From contig NC_135714.1 of assembly GCF_964656455.1 (NCBI RefSeq), positions 63,079,850-63,143,849 on the forward strand: a DNA stretch of 64,000 nucleotides, given 5' to 3'. This DNA comes from Halichoerus grypus (Eukaryota > Chordata > Mammalia > Carnivora > Phocidae). The notes under the pieces were generated by a model. It searched no databases. It worked only from the letters and a program-made list of their open reading frames with translations, and was not told where the DNA came from. Numbering within the stretch: the stretch's first letter is position 1; each line of letters opens with the position of its first letter. A program made the translations under genes and the position numbers. Of the stretch, positions 10,673 through 20,655 are shown piece after piece.

Positions 10673-11982
10673 TCAATGTCAGGTGGGACTTAAAGCTGTC
10701 ATGTTGAAGATGCTAAATAGAAGAGAAAAATTATTCTTTCATGTAATTCCTACTCTTGTATTTTTCCTGGTATCAATGCAGAGGATAACTTCCAGAAGTC
10801 CTTAAGGCATTATCATTTGAAAATAGATTTGTGAACTCTGCCCTATCTTGGCATAGTATGGTACAGAAGATCTGTAAAGAAAATTTGTCTTCGTCTGTAT
10901 TACATGAAAGATTTTATTATATTTTTATGCCATAACATCCTACTATAACAAACATTTGGAGGAAAGTGGTTACAGTGAGTTCTAGGGTATTTCTGAGAGG
11001 ACAGGGGAAAAAAAGGATTAATACACTTTCTTCTTTGTAAAACTGATTTAGCCTGGGAAATAGTGGCTTATCCAAGGTTATGGATGTAGCAGAGTATAGT
11101 GTTAAATTAGGACGAACTGATCACCATGTGGTTTTTGAGTGTCATGAGTTGTCTCCAAGAAATACTTTTAAAAAGAATGAGAAATATTAGTAGAGCTGTT
11201 AAACATTTGGTCCTTTGTTTTTATTCATTTCGATCCAAACAGTGGGAAGCTCTCACTGAAAATGGCCTAGTTTAAAATACCATATCACCATGGGAAAGTG
11301 GATATTGCAGTTACTTTTTTTTTCAACTGCTGAATTTATTTTAAGAATTTGAAGGCTTTACCTGTTGATAAAGGGATTTTTTTTTTTTTTTTTTGGCCAT
11401 ACCTCAGAGCAGAGTTTAAGCTATGAGTTCATTAAGAAATGTCAGGTTGTGGTTTGAAATGTTCCTTTGAGATTCCCATGACCACAGGGTCTTATTTCTT
11501 GTTTTGGAGTCTAGTGACCTCATACATGAAGGTCACAGGGCATTGTAGTATTCTGTGCACTTTTGTGTTTGCATTTGCAGTCGGGACAGTGAAAAGAGTT
11601 ATCATTCCCAATCTTCATCTCATAATTGGCTTGATAGAGCCTTTGTACATGAATTATTATTATTGGTGTATTTGTGTTAAAGTCTCCAAGGAGAACAAAG
11701 GTTCTTTAGGAGATAGGTTCTGACCAGTACTATGACCATTACCATGATAACAAAGAATGTGGTTTAGGTTAAGGAGTAGATCATCAAGAGTAATACCCTA
11801 CTCTTTCTTTATATGTATATGTGTGTGTGTATAAAGTACTGAATAAGAGAACAACAGCTGAAGGACAGCATAAGGAAAATTCTTCCTTTTCAATAAGAGC
11901 TATAAATGCTGTGGTAGACGTGTGTGCAGATGTGTGGATCTCTCTTTGAACACTGAAAGTTAGATATCTAATGATCAGTTTT
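10673..11982. other. Unique non-coding DNA
   Basis: No repeat family recognised beyond a T-run at 11378-11394 and a short GT/TA tract at 11813-11832. The 94-codon plus-strand frame at 11439-11723 shows no domain. I treat it as chance. Confidence 0.4.
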
Positions 11983-12211
11983 AAAAATGAGATGTGAAAT
12001 AAGGGCGCCTGGGTGGCTCAGTTGGTTAAGCGTCTGCTTTCAGCTCAGGTCATAATCCCAGAGTCCTGGAATCAAGCCCCGCATCGCATCGGGCTCCCTG
12101 CTTGATGGGGAGCCTGCTTCTCCCTCTTGCACTCCCCCTGCTTGTGTTCCTGCTCTCTCTCTCTCTGTCAAATAAATAAATAAAAACTTAAAAAAAATGA
12201 GATGTGAAATA
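11983..12211 (+). mobile_element. CAN-SINE with near-perfect target-site duplication
   Basis: Sense orientation: 'GGGCGCCTGGGTGGCTCAG' at 12003, a tRNA-like head with an A-box-like 'TGGCTCAGTTGG', a CT-rich linker of CTCT repeats, then 'CAAATAAATAAATAAAAAC' and an A tail to about 12195. The flanking 'AAATGAGATGTGAAATA' is identical on both sides (ending at 12001 and 12211). One of only two plus-strand CAN-SINEs here. A short 'GCATC' duplication occurs in the middle. Confidence 0.97.
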
Positions 12212-12589
12212 GACACATAGAGTATTGCATGTGATGTTTGCATTTTGAATTTGTAAAAGGCACAGCATTCTAAACTTGGGTCTAAAGAAAGTAAGAGGTA
12301 AGAAAAAAGAACAGATGCAGAGAGACATTAATAATTAAATTAATTCAGACTCAAGATAATTTAAAAGTTCTAGTAGAGAATTTTATTGGGGAAAGTATAA
12401 GATAAAATTTCCATAAGTTACATTTGCTAAGTCCTTGGTGGTAAGTGTATTAAAATTGTCATCTAATGATTGATGCTGAATATGCAGAGCAGGGCCATTG
12501 GCTCCTCCTGAGAAGCTCACATTTTCTTTGAAGTCTCACTTGGCAAGCATCACATTTTATGGTGCTAACTTGGCACAGACCTTACAGCT
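12212..12589. other. Unique non-coding DNA
   Basis: No feature recognised. AT-rich. Confidence 0.4.
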
Positions 12590-12800
12590 AAAGGAGGCAG
12601 AATGGCATAGTTGTGAGGGGCATGGACTCTGGAGCGCATTTCCCTGGACTCCATCCCAGCTCCACCAATTAGTAGTTGCATGATCCAAAGCAAGTTGTAC
12701 CTTCTTGTGCCTAAGTTTCTTTCTTTATAAAATAACGCTGATATGAAGATTAAATAAGTTAATAATATAGGGTGTTATAGTGCATGGCACATAGTAGATT
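12590..12800 (+). mobile_element. MIR SINE
   Basis: It follows the MIR order: 'GGCATGGACTCTGGAGC', 'CCCAGCTCCACCAATTAGTAG', 'AAGCAAGTTGTACCTTC', 'AAGATTAAATAAGTTAATA', then 'GCATGGCACATAGTAG'. MIR is an ancient tRNA-derived mammalian SINE mobilised by L2. This copy is nearly full length and decayed. Confidence 0.88.
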
Positions 12801-12804
12801 ATTT

Positions 12805-12930
12805 TAGCTCTCTGTGCCTCAGTTTCCTATTTTAGGGATAGTAATTGTACTTCTCCAGGGTTACTGTTAGGATTTAATAAATTGATATAATACATACAAA
12901 TTGCTTAGAACAGTACCTGGCACTCATTTT
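12805..12930 (+). mobile_element. Second MIR fragment, abutting the first
   Basis: It begins within the MIR body at 'CTCTGTGCCTCAGTTTCCTA' and runs through 'AGGATTTAATAAATTGATA' to 'CTTAGAACAGTACCTGGCA'. It repeats the right half of the MIR just before it, so this is either an independent insertion or a partial tandem duplication. Confidence 0.85.
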
Positions 12931-13499
12931 AATGATTGTTAATATTCTACATGGTAATGATCAGATTTTCTGAACACACAATTTAGCTCTTTCAGAAACA
13001 TGCTGACTTCATGAAGAATGTTTTTCCCTTCACATACAATTCTTAAAAAAAAAAATCAGAAGTGCTAGTCAGAAGTTCTGGCACATGATCACACTTGTAC
13101 CTACAAATTTTGCAATCCTTTGTTGGAAATCACATACTGGTAGAAGAAATTAATTTCCATGAAAACAACAATGAATCTCTTTAGGGGCCTACTCCTAAAT
13201 TTTATTTATATTTTTATTCAGAAAAAAATGGGGGTTACAGAAAATGTTCATATTTTTTTAAAAGTCAATTTTAAGGACTCTCCCTTTGCCACCAGGGTGG
13301 GCTTTCCTGAGAAAATTTTGTCTACTTGGAGAAGTGATTGACCTCGGTTCCCTGTTAAATTCTGAGTACATTCTGGTACACCTGGTGACAAGTAATAATC
13401 TGAACATCATGCAGTTATTAAAGTTTTGTTTTGGCATAGAAATGCCCAATTTGAAGTCCTCACACTTTGGGCCTTATAAATAACTTCTAATTATTTTTA

Positions 13500-13580
13500 T
13501 TCATTTGTTCGTTCATTCATTCATTCATTCAACAAATAATATTAGGATTCCTATGTGCTTGGACTGGGCTAGGTGTTGGG
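13500..13580 (-). mobile_element. L2 3' end fragment, antisense
   Basis: 'TTCATTCATTCAACAAATAA' followed by 'CCTATGTGCTTGGACTGGGC' is the reverse of the L2 3' terminus. The TTCA run at 13510-13530 is the terminal L2 microsatellite. Confidence 0.65.
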
Positions 13581-13869
13581 TACCTTAATGAGAATGTTTT
13601 TTTTTTTTAAACTGTCTATGTGACCCTGCTTAATTGTTTCCATACTATAGGTTGTGGCCCATTAGTAGATTGTAAGATAAATTTAATGGATTGTGACCAG
13701 AATTTCTTAAAAGATGAAGTGGAATTGAAAATAGCAGAGTGCACTGCACATAATATTGTTTTCAGAAACTTTTTTTAATACCTCTATTTCAGTATCTATG
13801 ACATATATATTTGTCATGTGAAATGTGTTATTTTCGATCATTATCCAAAAAATTTGAAAAACTGCACTC

Positions 13870-14375
13870 AGCAGTAATCTGCATCTCTCTGCACTTCACC
13901 TCTCCTCCCCTATTTTCTCTCTTGGTCACTCTTTTCCAAACTGGTTCCTTTGCCTCCCTTCAACTTGCCAAGCACAGTTGCCTCTCAGGATCTTTGCATT
14001 TATGACCAGCTCTGCTTTGAAAGCAGTTCTCTCAAATATATTTCCTTTGTTTCTGCTCAAATGTCACCTTCTCAGAGATTCCTTGTCCTGACCACTCTGT
14101 CTAAAATAACTCACCATGCTGTCCATTCTCTCACTTCACATCCCTATCCTCTTTATTCAGCCTCACTTCATTTCTAGAGACTAGAGCTTAAATGGTCTCT
14201 GACATGTTACCTTTGCCTGATATGATTTGTCAGTGTTCTGTTGTCTTTCTCTCCCCATCAAAATAAGCACACCATGAATTCAGGACTTGGTTCTGTTCAT
14301 CACTGTACCACTGACACCTAGAACAGTGCCTGGCTTATAGTAAATGCTAAACACAACAAAACTTGCTGAATAACT
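13870..14375 (+). mobile_element. L2 LINE, 3' portion
   Basis: Motifs in L2 order: 'TTTCTGCTCAAATGTCACC', 'TCCTTGTCCTGACCACTCTG', 'TCTAAAATAACTCACCATG', 'GGTTCTGTTCATCACTGTA' and 'TAGAACAGTGCCTGGCTTA'. The open frames over this span are chance frames in the decayed LINE. Confidence 0.85.
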
Positions 14376-14479
14376 AAAAGAACAAATAGATAATGAAATT
14401 AAAGTGTCATATTGGTTTTTACTTTATTGCGTGTAAATGATGTTGGAAGGATTAGTGATTTAAATTTGTTACACAGCCC

Positions 14480-14945
14480 CCAACGACTTGGACTTTCCCC
14501 AGCTCTCCAGTTTCATCAATTGCTTTTCCTTCCCTTTCTTGTTCCTCAAGTTTATGATCGCTGTGCTCTGACAACTTGGAGATCCCAGTGGTTCTATGAA
14601 TACACAGAACTGTGCCACACATCCCTGTCTTTGCTCACACTACCCCCTTGGCCTGGGATGCCTTCCGCCCACTCTTGCTTCTCCAAATGAGTGACTATGC
14701 TGGCTCTTCAAGATTTGGTCTGAACCTCATCTTTCCTTAGAAGCCCTCCACGATCTCCCTGACTGGGGAAGATGCTTAGTCTCTGTGCTTTAATATCACC
14801 TTGTGTATTTTAAATACCTATTTTTGTGACTTCTTGTTTATGAGCTACTTGAGAGCAGAAATGAGTTATTTCTATTTTCATATTCCTAGAATCCCCCATT
14901 GGGCCTGGTATGTACTAGGAACTCAATAAACATTTCTTTCGCTGA
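14480..14945 (+). mobile_element. Second L2-like (L2/CR1) LINE copy in tandem
   Basis: This is another 3' portion: 'TTGGCCTGGGATGCCTTCC', 'CTCTTCAAGATTTGGTCTGA', 'AGAAGCCCTCCACGATC', then 'GGGCCTGGTATGTACTAGG' and 'ACTCAATAAACATTTCTTTC'. Same orientation as the L2 ending 100 bp upstream. It is more diverged and may be an L3/CR1-type copy. The 92-codon frame at 14412-14690 lies inside it. Confidence 0.7.
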
Positions 14946-17198
14946 AAGGAAACGTGTTTGAAATTTTGGACAGTTTATTTCTTAGTTTATCTGAATTGTA
15001 TTTTCTTGAAATTGACAATTAACCTCTGTTTGGTAAGTTTATCAGATCTTTAGTCCATTAATAAAGACAGGTGTTTTCATGGCTATTTTGCTGTTTTCCA
15101 TTTCTTAAAAGAAAGAATTTCTTAAAAATTCTTTTGACTGAGGGGAGAAGTTAAATAGTTTGGATGAAGGAAAAATGGAAAGGCGCAGATGCAAATTGTA
15201 CCCTGCATCATGCATCTTGTTTTTCTGTTGCACATCTCGGTTGTCTGAGGATATGTATTCAATGGGTAGGTTCTTGCTTTTGCTTTTTTTTTTGTCCGTT
15301 TACTTGTAAAGAACTGATCCCTGGAGATGAGAAAGGGATTTGAGTAAAATGTGAAGTTGTCTTTTTAGATCCTGAAAATATGCTGGTAAAAGATTCAGCC
15401 CAAATGAAGATTTTGGATTATGTGTGGTTTTCACTTCTATTTGATGCTTTGGGTCCTTTTTGCCGTGGAAAATTGAGAGTTGACTGAACATGTCAACTAC
15501 CCAACTAAATATAACCTTCTGAGGAAAATTTATTCTTTGCACTCCTTTGACTTTTTATTGTGATGAAAAGAGAGGAAAAAAAAAAAAAAACCCAGAGATT
15601 CAACGGGCTGTAACTTTAATAGGTCATTCCAGCCAGTGCTTACCTTCACAAAATTCTGATAATACAGGGAAGACAATACAGTGATCAAAAGCAGTGATGA
15701 GATTTTTTAGCAGCATTAACCGTCATGACCTAGCAAAATGAAAGAAAATGGTTTAACAGAACTGTCAGCTTCAATATAGCTAATAAAGGCATGGATAAAT
15801 GTTTATTACATACCGGAGACAGATCATTTCTGTACAGAAATTGAGGATGACCTTTACTGATAACTCTTATCTGCCTGATATCCTGAGCGAGAGGGAGAGA
15901 CAGAGGGGAGAGAAGCATACTTGCTGATATTTATGAAAGGAGAAATTATCATGTGCAAATAAAACATTTTAGCAATGATTATCTCAAGTCACCCTCTTGC
16001 CCTCACTTCCACCCCCACAGACATACCTCATTGAGGTATAATGTACATTCTTCTCTAGGAGACCAAATATGCCTCAAAGAAGCATTGGTAAATTCATGGA
16101 AATTCTTAAAAATGTAAAAAAGCAAAGAATAGGAGCACATGTATATGAATAGTTATATCAATAACATCGACTTTTAATTTCTTCTAAGACATGACGAAGA
16201 TATTGCAATTATAGGACATGGTCTAATAAAATGGTCTCAATTGTAGCTAGGAATTTAAAAGAAATTAGTAATAACCAATCCATGTCCATTCCGCCATAAA
16301 TTACTTTGCTGATATCCATAACAATGTTTAGAACTTTTGAAAGACAATGCAATTTAAGTACCATTACTTATTTATTTTTTTGTAGTACCATTACTTATTG
16401 ATATTAGTGTTTTTATTCTTACTATGAAACTACACAGTAGTTGTGATGATGGTATAAATAATGGTGGAGGTATTAATTAATTAATTAATTATTTTTTATC
16501 CCAAAATGAGATTTCTTTGTACTTCAGTTCAAACTGTTTATAATTTAAGTTGAGCTGTCATCAAAAATATAAGTGAACATTTGATGTGATAATTTGGGTA
16601 ATTTAAGTAGGAAAAAGTAGATTTACCTGAAATATTTAAACCCTAAGCTTGTTTTTTGTTTGGAGACACATGTCAAATCTTGTTACATTGTTCCTGGAAT
16701 AGTTCCATGCGTCTGGTGGCTGCCCAGGACATTTTAATTAATGACAGTATTTATGACAAAAAAGAAATCTTGGACAGTTGGGGATTTTTCTACATATTCT
16801 TATTTTGAGATATGTTTATATATAGGACTAGTTTCACTCTGAACTTAAAGTTTTTTCAGAAGGCATAAAACCCAACATGAATAGTAGATTACAAGTGGGA
16901 AGAACAGACATGCAGTGAATGGAACTCATTTGACATTGAAATTGACAGTTCTTGTTTTTAAATTAAATTCGATTTAGTAATAGAGGTGGAACTGGAAACC
17001 TCTTATCCCCTTAGCTCTATGGCTTAATTAATTGTCGTTTTTATCCTTCCCTTCAGAGGCTCACTTATTTTTTCTATTTTTTTTAAACAAGCCTACAGGC
17101 AACTGTTTTGCACACCTAATATGCAGAAGCTCTGCCAAAAGGGTTGGTTGTATTTAGGAGCCATAGTTGGCACTGGGTGCTTAGAAAAAGGGAAGTGA
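14946..17198. other. Unique non-coding DNA
   Basis: No gene recognised. It contains a (TTAA)-type run at 16474-16491 and a 16-bp direct repeat 'AGTACCATTACTTATT' at 16357 and 16384 separated by a T-rich stretch. The block 15300-15560 has a balanced composition and no repeat signature, so it is a candidate for conserved non-coding sequence. Confidence 0.4.
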
Positions 17199-17300
17199 CT
17201 CCTCTCTCTCCCTTTCTCTCTCTGTTTTGCAGCTGCAGCAGCCATGTGTTCCCTTGGCCCATTTGGGCTGCTCTGAGCCGCCGACTCTGCCACTATTAGA
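17199..17300 (+). other. Strong splice-acceptor-like site, exon not proven
   Basis: A long uninterrupted pyrimidine tract (17202-17226) runs into 'GTTTTGCAG' ending at 17232, a textbook acceptor. The following sequence is GC-richer, starts 'CTGCAGCAGCCATGTG', and stays open for 23 codons in one frame before TGA. No convincing donor follows within the GC-richer block. It could be a terminal exon of an uncharacterised transcript, or a chance pyrimidine microsatellite next to CAG. Confidence 0.18.
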
Positions 17301-18134
17301 ATGAGTTTTCCAGAATGTCACAGGGGGTTTGTTTGGCATTTAATATTGAATATAGACTCCACTGAGGCTGAAACAGGCAACACAAACAAAATCTTGCAGA
17401 TGAGGTAAAACAACAGTTTGTGCCTTGTCATAAACATGTCATTTTGTGCCTCTGACCCAATCTCCACACCCAGTTTTCCTCTAAGCACTATTTCTCTGTT
17501 GACACACAGGAACTGTTGGTGAGACACACACACACTTACACACATTCACAAAGAGAGAGACAGAGACAGAGAGAAGGAGAGCAAGTGCAAGCATCAGACA
17601 TGGAAATCTGTCACTTCTCTTTGATCTCAATAGCTGAATTAATTTAGAAATTATAAGTTTGCAAATACCTGATAGCAGAAAGGAACTAGAAAGAGGTCTT
17701 TTAATTATTTCTGTCTACAATCTTAAACTATCATGTTGGAGCTATAAAGAACAGTAAAGTTGTAATTTGATGAAATTGTACTTTGATGAAGAATAATTAA
17801 ATATTTACTCTAAAAGGTTTCTCATTAGAATAACACAGCTTTTAGATTTATAGTTTTCTGCATTGTTCAGATTTGGTGTCTAAAATAAGTTAAAACAGGA
17901 ATGAGGTTGACTATTTTTAGTGGTTATGTGAAAACTGAAAGCCTTAGAAATCTATTTGGATTAATTAATTTCTTAAAGATTTTTTTTCCAGTGAATAATT
18001 ATGAATACTTTGTCTGACAAAAGATGAGGTGACTCACTGATCCTGCCATGTTTTGATAAATACTAACCAAGAAGTGTATCTGCTACCTGTCCTGGGTAAT
18101 ATATAATCTTTATGTTTTTACTTTATCAGCACCA
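17301..18134. other. Unique non-coding DNA
   Basis: A short CA run occurs near 17526-17536, then a GA-rich run at 17553-17582. Nothing else recognised. Confidence 0.4.
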
Positions 18135-18325
18135 TATGTAGACTTTATTATAGACTGTTTTAAGCACATGTCACATGTATTAATTCATTTAATGCTAATG
18201 ATTACATCCTTATTTTATACATAGGGAAACTGAGGCATAGAGAACTTAGGTAATTTGTTCAAGCTCATGGAGCTAGTGTTATAGCCAGCATTTACCTCAG
18301 GGAGTCTAACCCCAAAGAACTTCTC
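18135..18325 (-). mobile_element. MIR SINE, antisense
   Basis: 'GGGAAACTGAGGCATAGAG', 'AACTTAGGTAATTTGTTCAAG' and 'CATGGAGCTAGTGTTATAGCC' are the reverse complement of the MIR core. Decayed. Confidence 0.85.
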
Positions 18326-18900
18326 TGTTGTCATGCTTTGCTGACTCTTAAATACCAAGGGATTGGAATTGAGATAGTTATAAAGCAGAGTCTGTATGAC
18401 TTTGGGTAGTGTGTGGTCTGAGTACCAATTTTGTAAATAGTACTAAGTGATTGAAAGCATTAATTGGCTCTTTTTCTCATAAAGCTGGAGGGAGAAAAAA
18501 CAGGCAAACATAAATAATATATGTGTATATCCACCTGTGTTTGTGGAGTTAGTTAGGGTGGAGTAAAAAGGCATTTCTCTTACCCCACCTCTCTCCCAGT
18601 ACCTCTTCATGTTTCCTGGATTGACTTTTATTTGTCTTTTCTGCCAGTCTTTTTCTGCCGTTGAGCATTCATGGGGAACCTCAGTGGGTAGGACATAGTC
18701 CTTTCCCTTGCAGTCTAGGTGAGGAGACAGATTAGTATCCTGCCCAGGGTTCTGGGGAAGCAGATGGAGCAGATATTATATGCTGGCTGAGCCCAGGAAG
18801 AATGCTTGGTGAAATCTTCTGACTAAAAGGAAGAGAAGAATTACTTTTATATTCATAAAAAGTAATTTCTGATTATAAAACTAATTCTTAATATAGAAAA
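18326..18900. other. Unique non-coding DNA
   Basis: No family recognised and no frame of note. Confidence 0.4.
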
Positions 18901-19375
18901 TTTAAGAAGTGTTAAGAAAAGAGCAGTCCCCTTTAAGATTAGCAGGCAGAAAGAAATATATAAAATCTTGGTGTATATCAAGGCTTTTTTTTATGCCCTA
19001 GGCATATATTTTTATAAATTTGGAATCATACCAAATATAATATTTAATATAATATTTGAATATTTTCATGAACATATGCTGTTCTATAACATGACTTCTT
19101 TGGGTCTGCAAGTATTTATCATATTAGTGTATTGTACCTATATTCTTATTGGATATCTAGGTTGTTTCCATTTATTCACTACTATAAATACAGGGATAAT
19201 TAACATCCTTAAACAAAAATGTTGTGCAAATCTGATTGGGTTAGAATATGTGGTTATTTATATTTTTTTTAGTTCATATTGCTCAATTGTCATCTTGAAG
19301 AATATACCGATTTATATTCCCACCAGCATAGTATAAATATTAGCACAGTCTTACCAGTAGTGTTATTTTTTTAAC
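18901..19375 (-). mobile_element. Ancient L1 3' end fragment, antisense
   Basis: 'GGTTGTTTCCATTTATTCAC', 'CTATAAATACAGGGATAA' and 'TTATATTCCCACCAGCATAG' are the reverse of the L1 ORF2 C-terminal region. The 122-codon plus-strand frame at 18968-19336 is an antisense artefact of this fragment. Confidence 0.7.
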
Positions 19376-20200
19376 AAAAATTCTATTTCTTAATTGATAT
19401 AGTACTATTTGGATTCTATATTTCCCCTTGAGGGAGCTTTAGTAGGATGTGCCTTTCAAGGAATTTGTCCATTTAATGTAAGATGTTAGATGCACTGGAA
19501 TAAAGTTGTTGTACTGTTCCATTAGTATGCTTTCATACTAATCTATAGCTCAACTGCCTCTATCACTCCTCTGTATTGATAATTTGTGTTATCTCTTTTT
19601 TGTTCCTCGTTAGTCTTGCTAGAGGTTTATTGATTTTATTGATCTTACTGAAGAAGCACTTTGAGAAGCATTGATTTTTATGTTTTCTATTTAAGTTGAT
19701 ATCTGATCTGATTTTTACTATTTTCCTTTAAATACTTGGGGTTTAATTATTCTTCCTTTTCTGAGGAAGTTGAGGTAATTAATTTGAGAACTTCAATTTT
19801 AATAGAGATACTTAGTGCTACATATTTCCCTCTAAGTACTGCCTTAGAAACATTTCATAGATTCTGATATGTTGTATTTTTCATTTGCATGCAATTCAAA
19901 ATACTTCCTAGTTTCTCTTTTGATTTCTTCTTTGATCCATGAGTTCTTTAGAAGTTTGTTATTTGAGAATTTTTCAGACACTTTTCTTTTATAGATTTCT
20001 AATTTAGTTTGTGGTTAGACAATATACCTCATATGACTTGAAATCTTTTGAATTTATTATACTTGTTTTATGACCCAGAATATATTTTTGTCTAGGTAAA
20101 TGATCCATGTGCCCTTGAAAAGAATGCATATTCTGCTATTGTTGGGTTGAGTGTTCTACAAATGCCAAGTGTATCAATTTTGTTGATACAGTTGTTCTAG

Positions 20201-20442
20201 TCTTCTATATTCTTTTTTTTTTTAATTTTATTTAATTGAGAGAGTGAGAGTGAGCGTGAGCCAGGGGTGGGGGGCAGAGGGAGAGAGAATCCTCAAGCAA
20301 ACTCCCTGCTGAGCACTGAGCGGGAGCTCGGAGCCCCATGCAGGGCTCATCCCAGGACCCTGAGATCATGACCTGACCCCAAATCAAGAGTCTGCTGCTC
20401 AACCAACTGAGCCACCCAGGTGCCCCCAAATCTTTTGTATTC
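20201..20442 (-). mobile_element. CAN-SINE, first of a back-to-back pair
   Basis: The body is about 20213-20426, with 'TTTTATTTAATTGAGAGAG' at the tail end and 'CTGAGCCACCCAGGTGCCC' at the head. Flanking 'TCTTCTATATTCTTTT' (20201) recurs as 'TCTTTTGTATTCTTTT' (20431), a diverged target-site duplication. It sits inside antisense L1. Confidence 0.92.
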
Positions 20443-20655
20443 TTTTTTTTTTTTTTTAAGATTTATTTATTTGAGAGAGTGAGCAAGAGAGAGTACAGGT
20501 GGGGGGCGGGCAGAGGAAGAGGGAGAGAGAGAATATCCAGCAGACTACTGTCTGAGCATGTAGCTGGACGTGGGGCTTAATCCCTCCACCCTGAGATCAA
20601 AACCTGAGTGGAAATCAGGAGTCTGACACTTTAACCGACTGAGCCACCAGGCCCC
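20443..20655 (-). mobile_element. CAN-SINE, second of the pair
   Basis: Begins with a T-run and 'AAGATTTATTTATTTGAG'; ends 'GACTGAGCCACCAGGCCCC'. Same orientation as the SINE 17 bp upstream. It probably inserted next to the first copy's T-rich flank, a typical L1-endonuclease target. Body more diverged than the 23.3 kb copy. Confidence 0.92.

Noticed and set aside
12003..12100. tRNA gene
   Set aside because: The tRNA-like head belongs to a CAN-SINE with a linker, A-rich tail and target-site duplication. It is not a free-standing tRNA gene.
16357..16399. Target-site duplication 'AGTACCATTACTTATT' around a tiny insertion
   Set aside because: Only 11 T-rich bases lie between the copies. A local slippage duplication is simpler, and no element is recognisable.
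18968..19336. 122-codon plus frame with hydrophobic Ile/Tyr/Phe-rich sequence, like a membrane protein
   Set aside because: It lies on the antisense strand of an old L1. AT-rich antisense L1 often gives hydrophobic frames.
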